The notes: a model not told the origin generated them from the letters alone. DNA of 5,513 nucleotides from Coriobacteriales bacterium (GCA_031261765.1 JAISJA010000101.1:1-5513), one strand, 5' to 3'; positions 1 through 5,513 are shown, counted from the stretch's first letter. A program made the numbers and translations.

Positions 1-831
1 CCGCCGGACCCGGCGAACCTGCTAGCCGGCAACTTTGGGTTCACGAACGGCCCTGCCGGGGTCTTCAGGGCGTTCCAGCTGGCGTTTTTAGCCTACGGCG
101 GCGTGGAGCTGGTGGGCACGACGTCCGGCGAGGCGAAAGACCCAGAGAAGACGTTACCCAAGGCCGTGAACGCGCTGCCGCTGCGCATATCGCTTTTCTA
201 CGTGGTGCCGCTGGCCATAATATTGATAATCGCGCCGTGGTCGTCTTTCGTGCCCGGTACGTCACCGTTCGTGCAGGTGTTCAGCCTGGCGGGCATTGGC
301 ATAGCCGCTTCCGTGCTTAACTTCGTGCTTTTCACGGCCGCGGCAAGCGGTACTAACTCAGGCATATACGCCGGGTCGCGCATGTTGTATGGCCTTGGAG
401 AGTCGCATGAGGCTCCAAGGTTTTTGGAGCGTTTGTCCGCGCGCGCGGTTCCGGTACCAGCCGTCGCGTCGTTGTCGATAATATGCATATTGGTGGCGTT
501 CGTATCGCTCGTGGTGCCAAACGCGGCCGACGCGTATTCGCTCGTAGCTTCCATGGTGTCCCCACTGTTCTTAATAGTGTGGGGCATGATAGTAGCCGCC
601 TATATACGCTATTGCGTAAAGGATAAAGCCCAGCACGCCGCGTCCAAGTTCCGGGCGCCGGGCGGCATGGCAATGGGCGTTATCGTGCTTGCCATGTTCG
701 CGTTCAACTACGTACTTGGACTGTTCTACCCTGACACCCTGCCCGGCTCTTTAATGGCCATAGGCGTAATCATAATAGTGCAGGTGGCTTATTATTTCGT
801 TGATAAGAGACGCGCAAAAGCACGGGACTAA
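1..831 (+). CDS. Amino acid permease, AAT/APC family (CycA-like), C-terminal part
   Basis: This is an inner-membrane amino acid/proton symporter, cut by the left edge. The frame is open from base 1, giving 276 residues to the TAA at 829-831; the E. coli relative CycA is about 470 residues, so roughly the N-terminal 40 percent is missing. The fragment starts just before the sixth membrane segment. The family motif ELVGTTSGEAKDPEKTLPKA lies at residues 36-55, followed by PWSSFVPGTSPF and the TNSG...SRMLYGL...AP signature. Six further hydrophobic segments lie near residues 64-80, 95-117, 154-171, 179-202, 222-242 and 249-266, with a basic cytoplasmic tail (DKRRAKARD). The GTG at 103 is an internal Val codon, not a start. 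By recalled family similarity the nearest relative is the D-Ala/D-Ser/Gly transporter CycA, but substrate cannot be fixed within this family. The next gene on the same strand is a peptidase, consistent with amino acid acquisition. Confidence 0.93.
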   Translation, partial: PPDPANLLAGNFGFTNGPAGVFRAFQLAFLAYGGVELVGTTSGEAKDPEKTLPKAVNALPLRISLFYVVPLAIILIIAPWSSFVPGTSPFVQVFSLAGIGIAASVLNFVLFTAAASGTNSGIYAGSRMLYGLGESHEAPRFLERLSARAVPVPAVASLSIICILVAFVSLVVPNAADAYSLVASMVSPLFLIVWGMIVAAYIRYCVKDKAQHAASKFRAPGGMAMGVIVLAMFAFNYVLGLFYPDTLPGSLMAIGVIIIVQVAYYFVDKRRAKARD

Positions 832-902
832 AGGGTTGCATGCATGTGTTTCAGCACAGGTTTGTTCGCAGATTCGCGTGAATCAGTAGGAAAGAAGGCA
901 TA
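832..902 (+). other. Short spacer between permease and aminopeptidase, with a small stem-loop
   Basis: This 71-nt gap holds a perfect 5-bp inverted repeat, GATTC at 871-875 and GAATC at 880-884, with a GCGT loop. No T-run follows, so it does not look like an intrinsic terminator. A TGCATGCA palindrome lies at 837-844. I see no convincing -35/-10 pair, so readthrough from the permease gene is plausible but not shown. Confidence 0.4.
888..898 (+). promoter_or_regulatory. Ribosome binding site of the aminopeptidase gene
   Basis: A purine-rich AGGAAAGAAGG stretch ends 4 nt before the ATG at 903. It supports that ATG, whose product also begins where M29 aminopeptidases normally begin. Confidence 0.7.
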
Positions 903-2162
903 ATGGCACAGAAGGAATATACACTGAACGAACAGCTGGAGCGCTACGCCGAACTTGTGATAAAAGCCGGCTGCAACCTTCAGCCGGGACAAGAGCTCTA
1001 CCTTGCCGCCACGACAGACCAGGTGGAATTCGCGCGTTTGCTTACGGCTGCGGCGTACAAGCAGGGCGCCAGGCACGTGACCGTGGCGTTTGGCGACGAG
1101 CGTATATCGCGTATGCATTACGACAATTGCGCGCTTGAGGTGTTTCAGAACATACCCGAATGGTCGGCGCTGCGTAACAACGAGATGGCGCGCGACGGCG
1201 CGGCCATACTTAGCCTTACCGGGCAAGACCCGCTTATAATGGCCGGAATAGACCCCGCGAAGCCCATGGCATCCGCAGTGGCGGGCCATACGGCTTGTAA
1301 GGAGTTCTATGACGCGATGGATTTGGGGCGCAACGTCTGGTGCATAGTGGGCGCGGCTACGCCCGCATGGGCAAAGCACGTGTTCCCAGACTTGCCTGAA
1401 GACGACGCGATGGCACGGCTTTGGGAAGCGATATTCACTACCGTGCGCCTTGACGCCGACGACGCCATAGCGGCATGGGACGAGCACCGGCGTACGTTTG
1501 ACGCCCGAAAGGCATGGCTTAACGAGCAGCACTTTGACTCACTTCACTACACGAACTCACTTGGCACGGACCTGCGCATAGGGCTTAATCCGCGCGGCAT
1601 CTGGAATGGCGGAGGCGACGTAACGCGCGACGGCGTTGAGTTCTTCCCCAACATGCCTACCGAGGAAGTATATACCACGCCAAACTTCAACCGCGTGGAT
1701 GGAACCGTGTACAGCGCGCTTCCGCTTGTGCACAACGGCTCGCTTATAGAGGACTTCTGCGTTACGTTTAAAGACGGGCGCGCCATCGCGTCTGACGCGC
1801 GAGTTGGCGCAGAGCTGCTGGCCGCTATAATAGCCGCCGATGAGGGCTCATGCCGCCTGGGCGAGTGCGCGCTGATTCCGTATGACTCCCCCATCCGCAA
1901 TTCAGGAGTGCTTTTCTACGACACGCTTTTTGACGAGAACGCGTCGTGCCACCTGGCACTTGGTAAGGGGTTCCCGGACTGCATAGACGGTGGCATGGAA
2001 CTTGACGAGACCGGCTTGCATGACGCGGGCGTTAACGATAGCGCCGTGCACGTTGACTTCATGGTTGGAACCAAAGACCTTAACATAGACGGTATCGCCG
2101 CAAACGGCGACGTGGTGCCGGTGTTCAGGAACGGCAACTGGGCTGGCGCGCTGAGCGCATAA
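903..2162 (+). CDS. M29-family metallo-aminopeptidase (AmpS/PepS type)
   Basis: This cytoplasmic aminopeptidase removes N-terminal residues from peptides using a two-metal centre. The 419-residue product is complete and of normal family length (about 405-415). Family motifs are clear: FFPNMPTEEVYTTPN (247-261), LGECALIPYDSPI (319-331), NASCHLALGKGF (346-357) and AVHVDFMVGT (381-390). Expected metal ligands are Glu255, Glu321, His350, His383 and Asp385; their spacing matches the AmpS/aminopeptidase T pattern as I recall it. The residue seven after His350, usually a Tyr thought to act in catalysis, is Phe357 here. There is no signal peptide. The C-terminus (PVFRNGNWAGALSA) runs only a few residues past the usual family end. 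The last 38 nt overlap the opposing citramalate synthase gene. Isoleucine is encoded by ATA at 15 of 20 positions. Family assignment is firm; substrate range is not predictable. Confidence 0.95.
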   Translation: MAQKEYTLNEQLERYAELVIKAGCNLQPGQELYLAATTDQVEFARLLTAAAYKQGARHVTVAFGDERISRMHYDNCALEVFQNIPEWSALRNNEMARDGAAILSLTGQDPLIMAGIDPAKPMASAVAGHTACKEFYDAMDLGRNVWCIVGAATPAWAKHVFPDLPEDDAMARLWEAIFTTVRLDADDAIAAWDEHRRTFDARKAWLNEQHFDSLHYTNSLGTDLRIGLNPRGIWNGGGDVTRDGVEFFPNMPTEEVYTTPNFNRVDGTVYSALPLVHNGSLIEDFCVTFKDGRAIASDARVGAELLAAIIAADEGSCRLGECALIPYDSPIRNSGVLFYDTLFDENASCHLALGKGFPDCIDGGMELDETGLHDAGVNDSAVHVDFMVGTKDLNIDGIAANGDVVPVFRNGNWAGALSA

Positions 2163-3891
2163 GGCCATACGTGATCGAGTCCACAAGCGCGTCCCAGCTG
2201 GCCTCTATTATGTTCTCGCTCACGCCCATGGTACTCCAGCTGTCATGCCCGTCGCTGGTGTCTATTAACACGCGCGTAACGGCGTCCGTGCCGCGGCTCT
2301 CATCTAACACACGTACCTTATAGTCCGTGAGCTTCAACTCGTTTATCTGTGGATAAAAACGGCTGATCGCCTTGCGCAACGCGGCGTCAAGCGCGTTCAC
2401 GGGGCCGTTGCCCTCCGCCGTGGCGATGAAGCGCTCGTCGTGTGTCGTGGCGTCGCCTGCGCCGTTATCTTCTGTATCGTTGTCTCCTGTATCGTTGGCC
2501 ACTTGCACGTGCACCTTAATTGTGGCCTCAGTATCAACGTGGCCGTCCGCGCGCTTCTCGGCCAAAACGCGGAAACTTTCCAACGTGAAATAACGCACCG
2601 GTTCGTTTAGTTCTGTGCGCAAAAGCAGGGCAAGCGAAGCGTCCGCGACCTCATATGAATATCCGCGCGCCTCGCGCTGCTTTATGCCGTCCAGAATGTC
2701 GTTGGTTGCCGCGTCGTTTGGCAACTTTATGCCAAGGCTCTCGGCCTTCGTCTTAAGCGACGCCCGTCCCGCAAGCTCGCTTACCACTACATGAGCGAAG
2801 TTGCCTACGGCTTCCGGGTCCACGTGCTCATAGGCACCCGGCAGCCTTTTTGTCGCAGATACGTGCAGGCCGCCTTTATGCGTGAACGCCGCCTGGCCCA
2901 CGTACGGCATGTGCGCGTCTAAGTGCACGTTGAACGTCTCTGCCACGAACTGCGAAAGCGGCGTCAGCAGCTTCAGCTTGTCTGGCGGCAGCACCTGTAT
3001 GCCCATGTGCAACTGCATGTTCGCTATGACCGTAAGCAGGTTAGCGTTGCCTACGCGCTCGCCATAGCCGTTGACCGTTCCCTGTACCATAGTGGCGCCG
3101 GCGCGCACGGCTTCAAGCGTGTTCGCAACGGCGCAGCCGGAGTCTGAGTGCATGTGTGCGCCAAGCATGCAGCCATTGCCGGCCGCGTGGGCGCCTGTAC
3201 CGTTTGTGCTGTTTGCGTTCTTTGCGCCATTTGCGTCGTGCGTGTCATCTGCATTGTGAGGGCCATCAACACTAGCAAGATAGCCTGATAGCTTGTCAAC
3301 GGTATTGGCGGTTATATCATACGCGTCATGTGGAAGCATGCCGCCGTTAGTGTCGCACAACACCACGGCTGACGCGCCGGCATCTATGGCCGCACGCAGA
3401 CATTCAAGCGCGTATGCGCTATCTGCCATATAACCGTCGTAGTAGTGCTCCGCGTCAAAGAAGACCTGCTTGCCGGCCGCAACGAGATACGCAACGGAAC
3501 CGGCGATCATCTTAAGGTTCTCGTCAAGGCCCACGCGCAGGGTGTTCTCTACGTGTATGGTAGACGTCTTGCCAACTATGCATACGCTGCTTGCCGGACA
3601 GTTGGCCAACACGTGCAGGCCTTCGTCCTTATCGGCAGATTCGCCTTTATGCGCCGTCATGCCAAACGCTACGAGCTTCGCGTTTTGCAGCGTTATGGCG
3701 CCTGAAGCCACCTGCGAGAAGAACTCTGCGTCGCGGGGATTACTGGCCGGGAACCCGGCCTCTATGTATTGGACGCCGAAGTCGTCCAAGCGCGCCGCTA
3801 TGCGCAACTTGTCTGCAACGCTAAGGCTCGCGTCGTCGCGTTGCGCACCGTCGCGCAGCGTAGTGTCATAAAGGGTAATCTCCATACACAT
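2125..3891 (-). CDS. cimA: Citramalate synthase (CimA type, LeuA-like superfamily)
   Basis: It condenses pyruvate and acetyl-CoA to (R)-citramalate, the first step of threonine-independent isoleucine synthesis. The 588-residue protein has an N-terminal HMGL-like TIM barrel: YDTTLRDGAQ at 8-17 with catalytic Arg13 and metal ligand Asp14, FFDAEHYYDGY at 144-154, LCDTNGG at 178-184, AHMHSDSG at 245-252 with the metal-binding HxH, GTVNGYGERVGN at 271-282, and THKGGLHVSA at 337-346. A LeuA-type C-terminal regulatory domain (about 430-575), usually the site of isoleucine feedback, follows. GTxNGYGERxGN and the YEHVDPEAVGN region favour CimA over isopropylmalate synthase. It is longer than usual (about 520-540) because of low-complexity insertions near 207-240 and 466-486 plus a C-terminal tail of about 12 residues. 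The first ATG has AGGTG six bases upstream (3898-3902); an ATG two codons later (3883-3885) is an equally plausible start. Its 3' end overlaps the opposing aminopeptidase gene. Confidence 0.93.
   Translation of the reverse strand: MCMEITLYDTTLRDGAQRDDASLSVADKLRIAARLDDFGVQYIEAGFPASNPRDAEFFSQVASGAITLQNAKLVAFGMTAHKGESADKDEGLHVLANCPASSVCIVGKTSTIHVENTLRVGLDENLKMIAGSVAYLVAAGKQVFFDAEHYYDGYMADSAYALECLRAAIDAGASAVVLCDTNGGMLPHDAYDITANTVDKLSGYLASVDGPHNADDTHDANGAKNANSTNGTGAHAAGNGCMLGAHMHSDSGCAVANTLEAVRAGATMVQGTVNGYGERVGNANLLTVIANMQLHMGIQVLPPDKLKLLTPLSQFVAETFNVHLDAHMPYVGQAAFTHKGGLHVSATKRLPGAYEHVDPEAVGNFAHVVVSELAGRASLKTKAESLGIKLPNDAATNDILDGIKQREARGYSYEVADASLALLLRTELNEPVRYFTLESFRVLAEKRADGHVDTEATIKVHVQVANDTGDNDTEDNGAGDATTHDERFIATAEGNGPVNALDAALRKAISRFYPQINELKLTDYKVRVLDESRGTDAVTRVLIDTSDGHDSWSTMGVSENIIEASWDALVDSITYGLMRSARQPSCRS
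2472..2497. repeat. Direct repeat, 11 bp at 15-bp period, inside cimA
   Basis: CTGTATCGTTG occurs at 2472-2482 and again at 2487-2497. The 15-bp period equals five codons and encodes the near-duplicate peptide NDTGD/NDTED in the C-terminal domain of the citramalate synthase. It lies within an Asp/Asn/Thr-rich insertion (residues about 466-486, bases 2434-2496), suggesting growth by in-frame duplication. Confidence 0.7.
3201..3236. repeat. Degenerate 9-bp tandem repeat (four units) inside cimA
   Basis: TTTG recurs exactly every 9 bases (3203, 3212, 3221, 3230) in units approximating nnTTTGcgn. On the coding strand this gives a three-residue period with Ala or Thr, then Asn or Lys (ANG, AKN, ANS, TNG; about residues 220-231). 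It forms the core of an insertion between the LCDTNGG strand and the HxH strand of the TIM barrel. Confidence 0.75.
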
Positions 3892-3897
3892 ATATTA

Positions 3898-3902
3898 CAC
3901 CT
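3898..3902 (-). promoter_or_regulatory. Candidate ribosome binding site of cimA
   Basis: AGGTG on the minus strand ends 6 nt before the ATG at 3889-3891 and 12 nt before the alternative ATG at 3883-3885. The spacing favours the first ATG. The match is modest. Confidence 0.5.
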
Positions 3903-3934
3903 GTACACCGCGAAAGACCTAACCCAGCGAAATC

Positions 3935-4651
3935 CTAGTACCAGCCGTATGCTCTTATATGTGCCACCGCGCCTGAAACGCTGCCGTAACGGGCGTTACA
4001 ATACGCCGTGCACGCACGGTCCTGTATGGCAGGCGACGCCAGGAACTCGCTTATCGAGCACCCCGCGTATTTAGCCACGGCGCCGGCTGACATCTGATAG
4101 GCGCCATAATAACCGTTACCGCTGTTACGTGAATATATACCTGACTCATGCGCCGCGATGTCGGCAAGGCTGCCGCCGCCATAGTTGCCACTTACGTTAC
4201 CAACGTGTACCGATGATTCATTGGCTGCTGCCGCTGCTGCCGCTGCTGCTGCCGCGGCAGCTTCTGCCTCGGCCGCTTGACGCGCGGCCTCCGCAGCCAC
4301 CTTCTCTTTGTAGGTGTTTTGCGCGGCCGTGTCTCGTGCGTATATACCGGAAAAATCTTGCGCCCTTTGTACGCGCAATATAGGCTCAGAATCTATACCA
4401 TGCCGTAAGATGCTCATAGCATGAAGTTCCCCCGTTTTGTCCGCGTGTAGCTTATCTGACGTGACTTTGATGCTCTGTGCGGCATATGCGCTCATGATAT
4501 TCATGGGCGTCGCGAGCATTATGAAGGCGGTCAAAGTTATGCTTGCTGCTAATAATCTCACCCGCCGAAAAAGCGAGTGGTTAGTTTCCTCAATTGATAT
4601 ACAACCGTCTAAAGCGTTGTATCTATAGTTCCAATCTTCATAATGGCGCAT
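3935..4651 (-). CDS. Secreted lysozyme-like/transglycosylase-domain protein with Ala-rich spacer
   Basis: This is probably an exported peptidoglycan hydrolase of 238 residues. Residues 1-30 are a long polar N-region ending in an FRRVR basic patch, and 31-57 are a hydrophobic core ending in SAYAAQS, a likely signal peptidase I site near 57-59. A segment without recognised motifs follows to about 113. Then comes an Ala/Glu-rich stretch (114-143) ending in 13 consecutive Ala, a probable helical spacer. A Gly-rich linker (NYGGGS) leads into the catalytic-like domain (about 160-238): DIAAHESGIYSRNSGNGYYGAYQM, where Glu169 aligns with the catalytic Glu of Rpf/IsaA-type transglycosylase domains, and a YGWY C-terminus. 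Three Cys (198, 214, 218) lie in the domain. An in-frame GTG at 4748-4750 would add 33 residues with no export logic, so I prefer the ATG at 4649-4651, although its AGGA sits only 3 nt upstream. Enzyme class is inferred from the domain. The stop lies 43 nt before cimA. Confidence 0.82.
   Translation of the reverse strand: MRHYEDWNYRYNALDGCISIEETNHSLFRRVRLLAASITLTAFIMLATPMNIMSAYAAQSIKVTSDKLHADKTGELHAMSILRHGIDSEPILRVQRAQDFSGIYARDTAAQNTYKEKVAAEAARQAAEAEAAAAAAAAAAAAANESSVHVGNVSGNYGGGSLADIAAHESGIYSRNSGNGYYGAYQMSAGAVAKYAGCSISEFLASPAIQDRACTAYCNARYGSVSGAVAHIRAYGWY
4223..4261. repeat. GCN trinucleotide run encoding 13 Ala
   Basis: On the plus strand the unit GCTGCTGCC occurs at 4224-4232 and 4233-4241, then decays to GCTGCTGCT and GCCGCGGCA. 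Read on the minus strand it encodes 13 uninterrupted Ala in the spacer of the lysozyme-like protein. The 9-bp near-repeat makes slippage and length variation between strains likely. Confidence 0.8.
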
Positions 4652-4756
4652 GGATCCTATCTCTCGTTTGGTTACAGTTCCTCGCGTTTGATATAGCAGC
4701 TGCGGCACTGCTGTGCGTTGGCGATTGCCACCTGGGCACAAGTGATACACACCACC
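4652..4756 (-). other. Probable leader (5' UTR) of the lysozyme-like gene
   Basis: If transcription starts just downstream of the -10 box at 4763-4768, this stretch is an untranslated leader of about 105 nt. It contains a perfect stem TGGC/GCCA (4719-4722 with 4727-4730) and a second inverted pair AGCAG/CTGCT (4695-4699 with 4708-4712). I recognise no known riboswitch consensus. The leader assignment depends on the promoter call. Confidence 0.35.
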
Positions 4757-4762
4757 GATAGG

Positions 4763-4768
4763 ATTATA
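4763..4768 (-). promoter_or_regulatory. Candidate -10 box for the lysozyme-like gene
   Basis: The minus strand reads TATAAT exactly, within AT-rich non-coding DNA upstream of the lysozyme-like gene. The hexamer 17 nt further upstream (AAATTA) is a poor -35, so the promoter may need an activator or may use a different sigma contact. The nearby inverted repeat would lie roughly 50-70 bases upstream of the start site. Confidence 0.45.
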
Positions 4769-4804
4769 TACTATGCTGGATTATCTAATTTTGCGTATAG
4801 CCAT

Positions 4805-4829
4805 TTTGGTTCGAGTAACTCGAACCAAA
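4805..4829. promoter_or_regulatory. Perfect 12-bp inverted repeat, candidate operator
   Basis: TTTGGTTCGAGT (4805-4816) is followed by a single A and then its exact reverse complement (4818-4829). It sits in the AT-rich gap between the lipid kinase and lysozyme-like genes, upstream of the -10 box. No T-run follows the hairpin in either direction, so a protein-binding site fits better than a terminator. The regulator is unknown. Confidence 0.55.
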
Positions 4830-4891
4830 GACTGGAAGAATATAGAATTCCAGGCAAAAGCCAAAACAGCCAAGTAACGCCGTAAGCCGTT

Positions 4892-5513
4892 TTAAGCGCC
4901 CATTAGCACTTCAAGTGCATGAGGAACGATGCTAATATCGAAGTCAAGGCCACGGAGACGTTCCCCGTCACATTGAATCGGTAAAGGCGCGTCCAGTTTT
5001 ATCCGCAATGTCTTTGCCTTATAAAAATTAAAAGGAGGCTGATATTTCAAATGTTTGCCACCTTTCATTTTACTTAAAAGGTATAGGGCTTTTAAAGTGT
5101 TCCCCACTTCCATCGCCGTGCAGACGTCAAACAAGCCGTCTGATAAACTGGCGCTCGGCGCGACTTTGAAACCACTTCCATACGTCTTGCCGTTCTGTAT
5201 CGCGCAAATGAGCAGCTCGTTGGTATAGCGCTTGCCGTCTATGGAGTATTCAAAATGATGCGTCTTCAGATCATGTATGATTGCCGAAGCCGCAGCGCGC
5301 GCATACAACCTGAGCCCCGTCGTTCCCGTAGTCTTGCGCAGGTCAACCGTGTTCAATGCGATAGCGGCGTCTACACCAAAGCTGAGCGTTTGCAGGAAAT
5401 ATACCGGTTCGCTTGCAGCCGCGCCAGCGCGCTTGGCATCAGCGTCCGTCTGCCGGCTGGTATGCCCTAAATCGCCTGCAGGCTCCGCAATTCCTGTGCC
5501 CGCATTACCTACG
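4892..5513 (-). CDS. Diacylglycerol-kinase-like lipid kinase (YegS/DgkB family), C-terminal part
   Basis: This enzyme family phosphorylates diacylglycerol or related lipids with ATP at the inner face of the membrane. The frame is open to the right edge, giving 206 C-terminal residues; the N-terminal nucleotide-binding domain with its GGDGT motif lies outside the window. Visible family features are FGVDAA (45-50), NGKTYGSGFKVAPSASLSDGLFDV (107-130) with Asp125 at the usual catalytic position, and PLPIQCDGE (176-184) ending in the conserved DGE. The TTG at 5354-5356 is an internal Leu codon because homology continues upstream of it. Residues about 9-36 (EPAGDLGHTS through AAASEP) form a low-complexity Ala/Asp/Gly/Thr-rich stretch where relatives have a short loop. 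Isoleucine codons are mixed (4 of 11 ATA), unlike the ATA-dominated left-hand genes. Exact lipid substrate is not determinable. The downstream 240 nt are non-coding with no clear terminator. Confidence 0.88.
   Translation of the reverse strand, partial: VGNAGTGIAEPAGDLGHTSRQTDADAKRAGAAASEPVYFLQTLSFGVDAAIALNTVDLRKTTGTTGLRLYARAAASAIIHDLKTHHFEYSIDGKRYTNELLICAIQNGKTYGSGFKVAPSASLSDGLFDVCTAMEVGNTLKALYLLSKMKGGKHLKYQPPFNFYKAKTLRIKLDAPLPIQCDGERLRGLDFDISIVPHALEVLMGA

Noticed and set aside
103..831. Permease starting at the GTG at 103
   Set aside because: The frame is open to base 1 and the peptide before 103 continues a membrane segment of the same family; the GTG is an internal Val codon.
828..1532. 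Long antisense open frame opposite the aminopeptidase gene
   Set aside because: The product is rich in His, Arg and Cys with no recognisable domain, and the opposite strand encodes a fully conserved enzyme.
4129..4383. Plus-strand frame across the poly-Ala region
   Set aside because: Its Leu/Pro-rich protein is just the antisense reading of the GCN repeat in the lysozyme-like gene.
4480..4673. Tat signal peptide suggested by FRRVRLL
   Set aside because: The residues around RR do not follow the S/T-R-R-x-F-L-K pattern; an ordinary Sec signal with a Y-A-A cleavage region fits better.
4652..4750. N-terminal extension of the lysozyme-like protein to a GTG at 4748-4750
   Set aside because: It would place 33 more residues before an already long signal-peptide N-region, has no good ribosome site, and would begin about 6 nt after the likely transcription start.
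4805..4829. Inverted repeat as an intrinsic terminator or LexA box
   Set aside because: No T-run follows the stem in either direction, and the half-sites are in the opposite order to the CGAAC-n4-GTTCG type LexA box.
4805..4829. tRNA remnant or phage attachment site, from GGTTCGA resembling a T-arm
   Set aside because: No acceptor, anticodon or D-arm sequence flanks it, and no integrase or mobile gene is nearby.
5354..5356. TTG as the start of the lipid kinase
   Set aside because: The family motif FGVDAA and an open frame continue upstream to the window edge.

Overview
The window looks like chromosomal housekeeping DNA from a GC-rich bacterium. My best guess is an actinobacterium, possibly class Coriobacteriia, because it combines an M29 aminopeptidase, a citramalate synthase and a secreted lysozyme-like protein with an Ala-rich spacer. 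That placement is inference and rests on no marker gene. Coding DNA is GC-rich, while the region around 4750-4880 is clearly AT-rich. The most distinctive genome-level trait is heavy use of ATA for isoleucine despite GC-rich coding DNA.

Layout: (1) 1-831, plus strand, is the C-terminal part of an amino acid permease of the AAT/APC type, closest in memory to CycA. (2) 903-2162, plus strand, is a complete M29-family metallo-aminopeptidase (AmpS/PepS type) lying 71 nt downstream and possibly co-transcribed. (3) 2125-3891, minus strand, is a citramalate synthase (CimA type). It converges on the aminopeptidase gene, and the two 3' ends overlap by 38 nt. (4) 3935-4651, minus strand, is a secreted protein with an Ala-rich spacer and a C-terminal lysozyme-like/transglycosylase domain. 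(5) 4652-4891 is a non-coding, AT-rich stretch with a candidate minus-strand -10 box and a perfect 12-bp inverted repeat. (6) 4892-5513, minus strand, is the C-terminal part of a diacylglycerol-kinase-like (YegS/DgkB) lipid kinase that runs off the right edge.

Functionally, the plus-strand pair fits uptake of small amino acids and release of amino acids from peptides. CimA makes (R)-citramalate for threonine-independent isoleucine synthesis. The two right-hand genes concern the cell envelope: peptidoglycan hydrolysis and lipid phosphorylation. The minus-strand genes are collinear, but only the lysozyme-like gene and cimA (43-nt gap) look close enough for one transcript.

I found no CRISPR array, insertion sequence, tRNA, rRNA, phage gene or defence system. 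The points worth a second look are low-complexity insertions in conserved enzymes (one built on a 9-bp tandem repeat), the ATA bias, the 3'-end overlap, a Phe at the expected catalytic Tyr of the aminopeptidase, and the palindrome upstream of the lysozyme-like gene.
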